This document shows, one piece after another, positions 1 to 7,253 of a stretch of 31,549 bases of DNA; the stretch's first letter is position 1, and each line of letters opens with the position of its first letter. The stretch covers positions 141,428 to 172,976 of the forward strand of contig BFEA01000191.1 in NCBI GenBank assembly GCA_003427395.1. Direction: 5' to 3'. The translations under genes were made by a program, and so were the position numbers. The notes beneath the pieces were generated by a model. The model was not told the DNA's origin. It saw only the letters and a list, made by a program, of their open reading frames with translations, and ran no database searches. The DNA comes from Chara braunii. Lineage: Eukaryota > Streptophyta > Charophyceae > Charales > Characeae.

Positions 1-417
1 GGTGGGCCCGTCGGTTTCTGTCCACCCGCCGCCACACCGCCACCGCCGATTTACCTTGCTCCAGTCCCGCTAGCCTCCGCACCGAAACGGCACGCACTCC
101 GCGACCGCGCCGCCCTCCACATAGAATAGTGTTGCGCCAGTCCCGCTCGCCGTCAGTCCCGCTCCGCCCGTTGGCCTCCGACCATATTTTCGCTCGGCCC
201 AGCACGGGGCGTCACGCTGGGCCCTTTGTAGTCTTTAAGAGTATAGGGAAAATAAAAAAAAAAAACAAAATAGAAACACCTCTGCAGTGACTTTAGGGTG
301 CGGTAGGACGAAGAAGTTTCCTTCAACCCTTGAGTTCAAGTGGTGTTGAACGAGGCCCAGAGTGCTCCCTCCTCCCTCTTCTTGTTTTTCTTGAAGTTCT
401 CTTTTTCCCTGTTATCC
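1..417. other. non-coding GC-rich start, no gene seen
   Basis: No convincing coding sequence. The first 240 bases are GC-rich and contain the motif CAGTCCCGCT three times (near 64, 136 and 153). A short palindrome, GGCCCAGC...GCTGGGCC, lies near 197-223. It is followed by an A-rich run near 244-275 that resembles the A-rich runs after the hairpins downstream. I infer repeat-derived sequence but cannot assign it. Confidence 0.5.
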
Positions 418-516
418 GGGGCCAAGTCCCACTTACCCGAAATCTCAATTTCTGACCGTCGATTCCGAAGATCAACCGCCCGAAATTAAGAATCAGCGTA
501 AGTGGGACTTGGCCCC
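418..516. repeat. hairpin unit H1 (class I, 99 nt)
   Basis: The ends are perfectly complementary for 19 bp: GGGGCCAAGTCCCACTTAC at 418-436 pairs with its reverse complement at 498-516. The pairing continues imperfectly toward the centre, so nearly the whole unit folds back. It shares its ends and part of its centre (GACCGT.GAT....AGATCAACGG.C) with H7 at 2530-2633, so both belong to one class. It may be a foldback/MITE element or a structured RNA copy. No clear target-site duplication was found. Confidence 0.75.
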
Positions 517-761
517 TGTTTTAATGATGGCTCTTCTCGCGTGTCTCAGGTAGCAGGCAGTTTTTCTTTCTTGATCTGGTTAGTTACTTATTTGAAGTTT
601 TTTTTATTTTTTATTTTTAAAGCTATATTCTCGTCTCATCTATCTCATTTGTCTTTGCTAGTACTCATCTATCTCATCCTCTCACTAGTGAATATGTGCC
701 ACCCAGCCCCTTTCACGTCATGTGACGCAAAAAAATGAACAGGAGTGAGGTTCCACTACGG
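502..761. other. non-coding spacer between hairpins H1 and H2
   Basis: T-rich and pyrimidine-rich sequence. The open frame here is a chance frame through T-rich DNA with no recognisable domain. The stretch contains the short repeated motif ATCTATCTCAT near 637-675. I see nothing else. Confidence 0.5.
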
Positions 762-860
762 TCTTCCCCCGAATACAGCGCACTGTCATTATAGCTGAAT
801 TTAGACTGAAAGATAGACCAAAGTCAGCTATAATGACCGTGCGTTGTATTCGGACGAAGA
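762..860. repeat. hairpin unit H2 (class II, 99 nt)
   Basis: The left arm begins TCTTCCCCCGAATACAGCGC, and the right arm ends with the near-complement up to CGGACGAAGA. The loop contains AGACTGAAAGAT and is almost the same as the loop of H3 (1202-1300), so H2 and H3 are paralogues of identical length. Relative to H3, one stem position has changed T-A to C-G on both arms, and another has changed A-T to G-T, both keeping pairing. H2 is less perfectly paired than H3. Confidence 0.75.
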
Positions 861-989
861 GGGTGGCCATATATTTGACATCAAGTGCGACGGGTGTGGG
901 ACAGCTGGGGGACGGGTGGGTGGCAAAGTGAAATTATAGGGAAAATGAATGAAAACAAAAGAGCACTTCATGACTGAAAAAGTGAGGAG
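861..989. other. spacer between H2 and the U2-like segment
   Basis: Non-coding. It contains an A-rich run near 939-962, as after H1 and H3. The U2-like segment begins at its right end without a recognisable snRNA promoter (no upstream sequence element or TATA at the spacing plant snRNA genes use). Confidence 0.45.
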
Positions 990-1042
990 ATACCTTTCTG
1001 GGCCTTTTGGCTGAGATCAAGTGTAGTATCTGTTCTGATCAT
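990..1042 (+). pseudogene. U2 snRNA 5' domain, truncated copy
   Basis: The segment opens with ATACCTTTCT and includes GGCCTTTTGGCT and the branch-site recognition run GTGTAGTATCTGTTCT, all hallmarks of the U2 snRNA 5' end that pairs with the intron branch point. Similarity stops at about position 1042. The Sm site and the 3' stem-loops that a functional U2 of about 190 nt needs are absent, and hairpin H4 begins 20 bases on. I call it a 5'-domain pseudogene or a chimaeric retrocopy; there is no poly(A) directly after it. U2 identity is strong; how it came to be joined to the hairpin is inference. Confidence 0.85.
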
Positions 1043-1063
1043 CTGGGCCGAGGTCCCCACTAC

Positions 1064-1195
1064 CCACGAGGATAGGATTGAATGGCTGAATCTGGATGTG
1101 TTTTACACAGAGATGCAGAAAAGCAGTTCAATCTCGATTTACTGCACCTGTGCACAAAGAGGTCCTGATTCAGGCATGCAATCCGATCCTCGTGG
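1064..1195. repeat. hairpin unit H4 (class III, 132 nt)
   Basis: CCACGAGGAT at 1064-1073 pairs with ATCCTCGTGG at 1186-1195, and imperfect pairing continues inward. The central part, from GAGATGCAGAAAAGCAG on, is the reverse complement of the central part of H5 (1463-1616), so H4 and H5 are oppositely oriented copies of one unit. H4 starts just after the U2-derived segment; the intervening GAGGTCCCCACTA resembles the class I/III terminal motif GGTCCCACTA. Confidence 0.7.
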
Positions 1196-1201
1196 CTACT
1201 T

Positions 1202-1300
1202 TCTTCCCCCGAATACAACGTACGGTCATTATGGCCGTACTTGGACTGAAAGATGCGCCAAATACAGCCACAATGACCGTACGTTGTATTCGGGGGAAGA
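1202..1300. repeat. hairpin unit H3 (class II, 99 nt, 29-bp perfect stem)
   Basis: The 29 bases at 1202-1230 (beginning TCTTCCCCCGAATACAACGT) are the exact reverse complement of 1272-1300. The 41-base centre contains GGACTGAAAGAT, as in H2. This is a pre-miRNA-like length and shape, but it would equally fit a foldback element. It is followed by GGTCGGACCAC and another short palindrome near 1306-1333, then an A-rich tract (1349-1410). Confidence 0.8.
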
Positions 1301-1462
1301 AGGTGGTCGGACCACGCTCCTGATCCGTGGTCCATCGGGCGACAATATAAAAAAAAGAACAAAAAACAGAACAAAAAGTGAGGAGAGAAATGAAAAAAAA
1401 AACTTAAAAAAAGTAAAGAAAGTGCTCTTCTCACAGATGGTTTCTGCTCCAACCGGGGGCGT
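1301..1462. other. A-rich spacer between H3 and H5
   Basis: It holds a small palindrome (GGACCAC...GTGGTCC near 1310-1334) and then about 60 bases of A-rich sequence. No gene. Frames that cross this stretch on both strands are open only because of the A/T bias and the palindromic hairpins. Confidence 0.5.
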
Positions 1463-1616
1463 GGTCCCACTAGCAAAGAGTAGCGGATCGAATGCCTGTA
1501 TCTGGACGTCTTTGTAGAGAGGTGCAGGAGATCGAGATTGAACTGCTTTTCTGCATCTCTGCATAAAAAACATTCACATTCAGGCATTCGATCCGACCCT
1601 CTTTGCTAGTGCGACC
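1463..1616. repeat. hairpin unit H5 (class III, 154 nt, inverted relative to H4)
   Basis: GGTCCCACTAGCAAAGAG at 1463-1480 pairs, with one mismatch, with CTCTTTGCTAGTGCGACC at 1599-1616. The inner arms carry GGATCGAATGCCTG and CAGGCATTCGATCC. Its centre is the reverse complement of H4's, making 1064-1616 a large imperfect inverted repeat with H3 in the middle. Its ends resemble those of H6. Confidence 0.75.
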
Positions 1617-1813
1617 TCGGCCAGGGGTGTCAGAGGTCAGGGTATGATTCCCTGAACACGGCTGCGGCAGTCAAGACGACTGCATGTGAGTGGCCGCGCG
1701 GACCAGATTCATTGACAATTTGACAATAGTCTGAGGCTTCCTTGAAATGGGCCACAGTGCATGCTGCTCCTTGGCGCTGACCGAATTCGGTTCGGGCAAA
1801 GGAGGGCAAGAGG

Positions 1814-1826
1814 AACTCCATGCCCC
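1814..1826. repeat. 5' target-site duplication of the U6 retrocopy
   Basis: AACTCCATGCCCC stands directly before U6. Its partner AACTCCATGTCCC is at 1947-1959, after the poly(A). There is one mismatch in 13. The length fits target-primed reverse transcription by a LINE. Confidence 0.8.
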
Positions 1827-1844
1827 GTCCTTCGGGACATCCGT

Positions 1845-1876
<32 letters not shown>

Positions 1877-1944
1877 GGCCCCTGCGTAAGGATGACACGC
1901 ATAAATCGAGACATGGTCCAAATTAAAAAAAAAAAAAAAAAAAA
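1827..1944 (+). pseudogene. full-length U6 snRNA retrocopy with poly(A) tail
   Basis: 98 bases match U6 end to end: the 5' stem-loop GTCCTTCGGGAC, the core ACAGAGAAGATTAGCATGG, the U6 internal stem-loop region with CCTGCGTAAGGATGACACGC, and the plant-type 3' end ATCGAGACATGGTCCAAATT. It is followed by about 20 A (1925-1944) instead of the T-run terminator of a Pol III gene. It is flanked by a 13-bp target duplication and has no upstream TATA/USE promoter. This is therefore a processed retrocopy made by a LINE-type machinery, not an expressed gene. U6 itself is the catalytic core RNA of the spliceosome. Confidence 0.92.
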
Positions 1945-1946
1945 CA

Positions 1947-1959
1947 AACTCCATGTCCC
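1947..1959. repeat. 3' target-site duplication of the U6 retrocopy
   Basis: AACTCCATGTCCC follows the poly(A) tract (with CAA between) and repeats 1814-1826 with one mismatch. Confidence 0.78.
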
Positions 1960-2213
1960 ATTTGCTGTGCAGCCGTACATGAGGTGATCGAACCCTACCG
2001 GAACCGCAATGATGACCGAAATTCTCTTCTGGCAAAGGAGGGCACGAGTAACTTCATGCCCCATTTGCTGTAGGTGAGGTGATCAAAACCTCCCAGCATC
2101 TCCCAAACCACAATGATCTCTTTCCAGAGATGAAGCCAGTCCTCCTTGCCTTCGCTGTGAACCTCACGTGCTAAAATTTGGGCACAAAAAACAATGGGGT
2201 CCAATATTAGCAG

Positions 2214-2381
2214 GGGCCAAGTCCCACTAGCAGCGTTTTGAGCTACCTCAACGCCTGAATGTGGACGCTTCTGCGGAGATGTTTAGAAATGGTGTTGAGT
2301 TTCCTGAACTGCACGTCTCCACAAACACGTCCACATTCAGGCGTTGAGGTAGCTCAACTCTGCTAGTGGGACGTGGCCCCA
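2214..2381. repeat. hairpin unit H6 (class III, 168 nt)
   Basis: Outer arms: GGGGCCAAGTCCCACTAGCA at 2214-2233 pairs, with one mismatch, with the end of the unit. Inner arms: 28 bases at 2241-2268 (GAGCTACCTCAACGCCTGAA...) pair perfectly with 2329-2356. The outer end is the class I end and the GCCTGAATGTG arm resembles H5, so H6 links classes I and III. It is followed by an A-rich tract at 2409-2433. Confidence 0.82.
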
Positions 2382-2529
2382 GGTCCGAGACCAACACAAG
2401 ACAACCATAACAAAAAAAAACAAAATAAAAACCTAACGTGTCTTACATGTATCTGTAAGGGGAGGGTGAATTTGGTCTGGTCAGAGGAAGACGGGACAGG
2501 CAGATGCAGAAGGAAGCTTAGGTGCTAGG
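2382..2529. other. spacer between H6 and H7, nothing recognised
   Basis: Non-coding: an A-rich run at 2409-2433, then a purine-rich stretch. No further structure seen. Confidence 0.4.
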
Positions 2530-2633
2530 CCGGGGCTAGGTCCCACTTGCACGAATTAAAAGATAGAGACCGTAGATAGCACAGATCAACGGCCAGAATC
2601 TCGTAATCGGTGCAAGTGGGACCTTGCCCCCGG
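2530..2633. repeat. hairpin unit H7 (class I, 104 nt)
   Basis: CCGGGGCTAGGTCCCACTTG at 2530-2549 pairs, with mismatches, with the complementary end at 2610-2633. Its centre shares GACCGT.GAT and AGATCAACGG with H1. AGG flanks both sides, which could be a 3-bp target duplication but is too short to rely on. Confidence 0.72.
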
Positions 2634-2856
2634 AGGCTTCTAAGCGCCCACTTTTTTCCTGTTTTTGGAGAAGATTCGATTAGAGAGCATGTGTGGGGAC
2701 GCTGGACCCGGTTTCCAGTACACAGCCGATTCTGGGTAATGGCCCCAGTTTTTCCGGGTAGAATTGTGAGGTCCCCGGCCTCAACTTGTGACAGTCTCTT
2801 TTCACTGATAATAAAGGGGTTTTTTTTCTTTTTTCTTTTTTTTTTATTATTTTTAT

Positions 2857-2857
2857 C

Positions 2858-2889
<32 letters not shown>

Positions 2890-2904
2890 ACGGATGTCCC
2901 GATG
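2857..2904 (-). pseudogene. U6 snRNA fragment, antisense, truncated at both ends
   Basis: Read on the minus strand, 2904 to 2857 gives CGGGACATCCGTTAAAATTGG, then the ACGATACAGAGAAGATTAGC core, ending at AGCATG: about the first half of U6. It carries the same CCGTTAAAATTGG variant as the full copy at 1827. On the minus strand an A-rich run (2856 down to about 2820) follows at once, as a tail would. I infer a second retrocopy, 3'-shortened and joined to an A-rich tail. No target duplication was found. Confidence 0.85.
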
Positions 2905-3681
2905 GTGTTTCTCCGGGGAAAAAATAAAAATAAAAAAATCCTCTCCCTGCTCTTTATACGCGAAAACAGGTCACCGCTGATTTCCATCCGTATCCACGGT
3001 GGTGGTTGACAGTCACACACGGTATAGTACACTCATCCAGATACATGGCTAGTGGAACCTCCCTCCAGGGACACCACCTTCATTTTTGCGGGCCCATAAG
3101 CCCTACCCTTCCGTTGGTATATCGGGGCCGGGCCAAATGGGAATGGCCTGTTGGACTGGTCCACTCTCCACTCCCTGGAAGGGCGGGCCACTGGGCCTCC
3201 ATGGGGGCAGTGAAGCTCTCGCTTTTGAGAAAAAAATTGAATCTGTACCCCACTTACAGATCGGAATGCCTGCTATAACCAGTCCCAGTGGCAACTTGGA
3301 TCAATACCCGAAAATGGAGGGCGAAAATTATTTGCATGCCCAGGAGAGAGGTGGACCCAGGTTGGCACCTCAAAACTGCTGTCGTAAACACCTACCTTAC
3401 CCGAATGAACAAATTATGGACAGACCCAGACAAAGTTTTGGTCATACCCGGGACTGAGGTGGACCGGCCTAATTATTCATATACCCTCTAGGGGATGGCT
3501 GAAATTTTGCTCATACCCAGCAGCTGTTGGGCCACAACGGTCCAATCGGTGGGTGTGAACATAATTTCGTGGTCCCTGATCCAAGGCCCCCCAGTGCGTG
3601 TGGGTACACCCACAATTTTGCTAGCGCAGATTCTAGGCATGAACATAATTTTGTGATCTGGAAGCGAGGACCTGTGACGCT
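2905..3681. other. non-coding stretch with degenerate repeats
   Basis: No supported gene. Between about 3310 and 3660 a loose motif of the form (A)AAATTT.G.(C/T)CATACCC.GG recurs at irregular spacing of about 45-65 bases (near 3320, 3408, 3437, 3502, 3557, 3611, 3640); GAACATAATTT(C/T)GTG occurs twice. It borders the minus-strand LTR element. Confidence 0.4.
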
Positions 3682-5396
3682 CAACCTCACACCCTGTGCT
3701 GCTTTCCGGTCGGAGTGTTTTGATTTCCGGAAGGGCCCCGGAAGAACAGCCAAAATGGGGTGTGCCAAGGATTTTTGGGAAAATTGAGTGTGGGGACACA
3801 GACGGAACTGAAATCCCCCGTGTTGCTCCGACTTTAGTAAGAAGGGGTCCGTCGCCGTGCAATCTAAGGAAAAGGGCGCGCGCGGGGTCTCATGGCGATG
3901 AGGAATTCAATCCAGAAAGTATCGCTGTACTTCCCAGCAAGCCGTTGCCCTACGTTTCGAATGAAAGGGGGAGGGCACACACTTTGTATCTCGTTTTCGG
4001 ATGAGATCTCACCAGCGTTCACTACACAATTCTGAATCCGACGTAGAGGGCCTCAATCGAGTGGCTCTCTCCTTATATGTTCGTCCTCGCCACGTGTGCG
4101 GTAATGGAAGCCTTTGGCTTGGTAACGCTCGGTACGACGACAGTCGCTACATAGAGTGTCAAGCCAATGAGGTGCCACTGCCGACTACGAGATGACGATC
4201 AACTCATTAAACGGAAACAACAACAAATAAGGCGGAAAATGCGTATCGATAATTACGAATCTGAAGCACCGGGTCTCAGGTGGAAAGTAATAACTCCCGC
4301 CGATCTTGGTGATGACTTCTCGTATGTCCCACTTGCATACACGTGTCCTTTCCTTGTTGTACGGAAAGGGGCGCGTTGGAGGTACGGGAAGTCGACGCCC
4401 AGTCGGATTGGAGCGATCGGTCCACATGGCAAAAAGGTAAAGCACAAGATTCTTCCTAATCATGCATCTTTCATTCGATCAATTCAATCCTGCATTCCAT
4501 CAGATCCATCAACATGCTCACACAAGTCCTCATGCGCAATCCACTGCACGCACATGTGAAAGTAGGAGGAGAGAAATCATCATAATCCATCCATTGTAAC
4601 AAAAATATAACAGCAAGGAGGTGCAAGAGAGATGAGATATGGATCAGAAGAGAGAAGAAGGCAAAAGGTGATTACACACGAAAAGTCTGATGACCTTGTG
4701 GAAAGATTCCTGCTTAAATGCCGCGTGAACAGAACTCACGCTCGAAAACTAGACTTGAAGCAAAAAAAGGTGCATCCGCCCTGAAATTCCACTGTGGCCC
4801 TGGGCCATTCATTTACTCAACTTCCGATTTCGAACCTCACACAGGCACTAACGATCCCTGTCGTCACGTGCTACGTCCACCATAGTGATCGTTACCCCGC
4901 CAGCTTAGTCTCTGCACGGTCTTGCCAGGATCCCACAATCCGTTGGGAAATCCAACGCAAAGTCGGTAAGACTGCAGTCAGCTCGTCAGACTTTTCGACT
5001 CGTGTATCACACGCATCATCTAGCCACAACTTCCCCGAAGCTAGTTGATCAGTGGAGAGAGAGTTTTTCGGGGGCGTTTGCGGAATTTATAGTTGCGGAA
5101 AAAGGAATTATGTTAGGAAGGATTAAAACCGAGGTGGGGAGGGATAAGGGAAGGCTCGAGGATAATCGCCCGAAGAAAGTCTTGTCGATCCTTCGAAGCC
5201 CAGTCGTAGCCAATCAGAATCGTCGTGTAACAGGTATATCCTTTTTACACGACGCGTCTCCTTGGCCAGAGGGGACGAGGAAATTGATAGGGTATTCCGA
5301 CATGAGGTTTAAAGCCAGAAGAAGAAGAGCGCGGAGGATAGCGCGAAACGGAACCAAAATTAAGACGATAAAGAAAAAGAAAAAGAAAGGTAATCA
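3682..5396 (-). repeat. 3' LTR of the minus-strand gypsy element
   Basis: About 1.7 kb aligns along its whole length with 17324-20322 once the T2 insertion is removed. Shared landmarks include CGGTCGGAGTGTTTTGATT, GGATTTTTGGGAAAATTGAG, GGAAAGGGGCGCG and ATTACACACGAAAAGTC. Divergence is easily visible, so the insertion is old. On the minus strand it starts TGATTACCTTTC and ends GTGAGGTT. A possible minus-strand TATA motif, ACATATAAGG, lies at 4080-4071, with the weaker ACATAAGG in the other LTR. Open frames inside the LTR are not genes. Confidence 0.82.
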
Positions 5397-5872
5397 AGAG
5401 GGCGGCGGTAGATGGATCGAAGACGGAGCGCTCGTGCGGGGAGGAGGACGGGGTTGAAGCGCGGAGAGGGCGGGTAAGGACAGAGATGGTGAGCGAGAGC
5501 GGTGACACCGATGTGAGGATTCTGCACCATCGTGTCGACTAGTGGCGGCAGAAGGAACTTCGGGGTTCAGAGCGGATCCTCCTCGTGCGGCAGGTGGTGC
5601 ATGAGCCAGGAGAGCCTCCCGGGGCTCGGGCGCTGATGCCTCCTCTTTTTCCTTCGTCATTGACCTGGTCTCTGACTCTGCTTTCGCTGACAGTCCCGAG
5701 ATGGCTATGCGATCGGGGTCATTGTCTGATGATACTTCTCTGTGTGCCCGATGAGCGTTCCAAAATTCATTTGGTCGAAATTATCCAGCGCAAGGTCATC
5801 CAGGTCCAAATAATACCAACTCGTAGGATGGTGGTCGCACAAGTACTAACCGAAATCTTTCGTGAAATTCAC
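5397..5872 (-). pseudogene. degraded 3' coding remnant between accessory ORF2 and the 3' LTR
   Basis: On the minus strand an open stretch reads SWYYLDLDDLALDNFDQ..., then after a stop a Pro/Ser/Ala-rich tail with PAARGGSALNPE and RPPPRTSAPSSIHLPPPS. It occupies the place where the plus-strand element has its third and fourth accessory ORFs, and the pyrimidine-rich minus strand resembles that element's 3' end. I cannot align it convincingly residue by residue. Function unknown. Confidence 0.4.
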
Positions 5873-6340
5873 TCAAATTACTGTCTGCGTTAACGTCCTC
5901 TCCAAAGTGATAGGCTCGGCTTGGCTCTGATCGCTCGGATTGAAGGAGATGATGTTCGTCGACAGATCGTCGACGAGCTGAGACAGGAAAGTGAGAAGCT
6001 CGTAGGTGACAGTCGCTCTACCTCCTTCAACAATCTCCCCACAGAGAAGTCCGACTAAAGTGCGATAGGTCTCTGTCTCCGTCGGCCACACTTGCGCTAA
6101 CAACAACGATATCTCGTCGTAAATTTTCAATTCCCGATTGCTATAGTATCGTGCCCATTGGGCTTTCACGGTTAATATACACACGTTGACCGCCGCAAAT
6201 TGAGTCCACTTGCGGATGTAAGAAGGATGGAAGGGAGGGATCGGGGCAGCGCAAATCTCAAAAGTTAGAAGGGGATCGGCCCAAGACGGCCAGAGAGTTA
6301 GAATGTCTGAAGGAACGGAGAAGGTAGAGAAACAATTCAT
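5873..6340 (-). CDS. accessory ORF2 of the minus-strand gypsy element (155 aa, unknown)
   Basis: A continuous frame from ATG at 6340. It matches no family I recognise. Its second half, about residues 85-130 (TETETYRTLVGLL...EGGRATVTYELLTFLSQLVDDL), aligns weakly with residues 88-124 of ORF2 of the plus-strand element (KEGTVVLYPFAQL...SGLLELIHLELLSIAQVI), and both follow ORF1. No signal peptide, transmembrane segment or zinc motif is evident. That an ORF remains open in an otherwise wrecked element may be chance or recent constraint. Homology to the plus copy is inference from hydrophobic pattern and position. Confidence 0.5.
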   Translation of the reverse strand: MNCFSTFSVPSDILTLWPSWADPLLTFEICAAPIPPFHPSYIRKWTQFAAVNVCILTVKAQWARYYSNRELKIYDEISLLLAQVWPTETETYRTLVGLLCGEIVEGGRATVTYELLTFLSQLVDDLSTNIISFNPSDQSQAEPITLERTLTQTVI

Positions 6341-6528
6341 TTGCGCAAAGGGTAAGGACGAAGAGGGGGAAGGGGATTAGCTGGTTGATCAGTGCCGCTA
6401 GTTCGGAGAGAGAAAGTATCGATACACTCGGTCCCCACCACTTGTTTGTCTGGTCGGGCCAGCCGCTGCTGCCAATCTGCTACCAAGGTCTGCCCCTACT
6501 CGTAAAGGCTCGTGACCACAGCGTTACG
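6341..6528 (-). pseudogene. degraded C-terminal part of accessory ORF1
   Basis: On the minus strand, after the stop of ORF1, a frame reads CGHEPLRVGADLGSRLAAAA...TSGGDRVYRYFLSPN with stops on both sides. It has the size and position of the ORF1 C-terminus of the plus element (...AEDGPIVLVPQLPALLPPA). Only a loose resemblance is visible. Confidence 0.35.
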
Positions 6529-6822
6529 TCATTGTGAGTTGATAGTACACAGATCGCCATAGAAGGTGATGATCACCGTCACGTCACTCTGATTAGGCCG
6601 GGAGAATTGCTCGAACGTCGAAAATTCCACCAGGATGACCCAAACTCCCTTATCCGTTGAAATCGTTATCTCTACCACTGCATACCAGGCCCGGTGACTG
6701 AACAGCTGCGCAAACCGGAGTTGATCAGGACTGAGACGAGGATACGAGACTTGGCGAAACTGCAACGAAGGTCGATGCTGGAGAAGCTGTGGAGGAAGGG
6801 CCAACTCAATGACAAAACTCAT
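6529..6822 (-). CDS. accessory ORF1 of the minus-strand gypsy element (97 aa)
   Basis: It starts with ATG at 6822, in the same frame as and shortly after the integrase C-terminus, from which one TAG separates it. Residues about 43-92 (AWYAVVEITI...GVWVILVEFSTFEQF...VIITFYGDL) align with residues about 60-103 of the plus-strand ORF1 (LTYAGVYVDVM...RVFIEFRALQV...VATFIGDL), with the motif (I/V)FxEF...ATF.GDL in both. The plus copy is 183 aa, so this one is shortened by a stop. No known domain is recognised; an alternating hydrophobic pattern suggests a beta-rich fold. Its role in the element is unknown. Confidence 0.6.
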   Translation of the reverse strand: MSFVIELALPPQLLQHRPSLQFRQVSYPRLSPDQLRFAQLFSHRAWYAVVEITISTDKGVWVILVEFSTFEQFSRPNQSDVTVIITFYGDLCTINSQ

Positions 6823-6847
6823 AGCGAAGAGTGAGAAGAAGTTGTAC

Positions 6848-7249
6848 TAGACGAAAGGGAGGAAGCAAGGTCTTCTTCTGGGCTTGAGAAAGAAGGGAGG
6901 TGAGATGGGGTCCTCAAAGGGTGGGAGAGGGCGAAGGTAGGAGGTATGGCGGACGATAGGAAGAGAGTTATGGCTGGCGTCGGTCTCAGGAGCAATGCGC
7001 ACAGTATTGACTCCGTTAGGGCCGAGCTCCTCTACGAGCTAACAACCGGAAAACTTTGGAGCGAGCTTCTGGTCGCGTCCATATTTATGTACCTACCGTA
7101 GGTCTCCTAACTTATACTGGTGTTGTGGGTCTGCATTCCCATTCCAGGCCTCGGGAGTCGTAACTACGGACCTGCGTACCTTGGGCTATCTCAATCATTT
7201 TTTGCCTTTTTCGGGCTAGCCTAGGGATAGTCTTTTCCATTAAATCCGC
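6848..7249 (-). pseudogene. integrase C-terminal domain, 3' piece (minus element)
   Basis: Minus-strand reading gives ADLMEKTIPRLARKRQKMIE, then QYKLGDLR-stop-VHKYGRD and VEELGPNGVNTVRIAPETDA. This matches the plus element's DLMARAYPPLARWRQRVVD and RYKIGDLVQVRKSAR...EVGAQGHHSVKRIP. YK(L/I)GDL is the usual start of the SH3-like C-terminal domain of gypsy integrases, which binds DNA. Two TAG codons interrupt it. It is cut off from the rest of integrase by element A. Confidence 0.7.
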
Positions 7250-7253
7250 AAAC

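Larger units (their letters stand above)
1795..2130. repeat. tandem pair of a roughly 100-bp repeat, first copy split by U6
   Basis: The sequence GCAAAGGAGGGCAAGAGGAA at 1795-1814, continued after the U6 insert by CATTTGCTGT and GAGGTGATCGAACC, recurs at about 2033-2090 as GCAAAGGAGGGCACGAG...CATTTGCTGT...GAGGTGATC. The second copy has no insert, so it acts as a paralogous empty site and confirms the insertion point of U6. No coding potential is evident. Confidence 0.7.

Noticed and set aside
1060-1587. Overlapping open frames on both strands (175 and 139 aa)
   Set aside because: They consist of hairpin arms and A-rich spacer; similarity between strands is due to the inverted repeats.
1827-1924. 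Functional U6 gene
   Set aside because: Poly(A) instead of a T-run terminator, target duplication, and no snRNA promoter elements upstream.
418-2633. Hairpin cluster as a CRISPR array
   Set aside because: Units are full-length palindromes of several classes with irregular spacing, no constant repeat with unique spacers, and the genome is eukaryotic.
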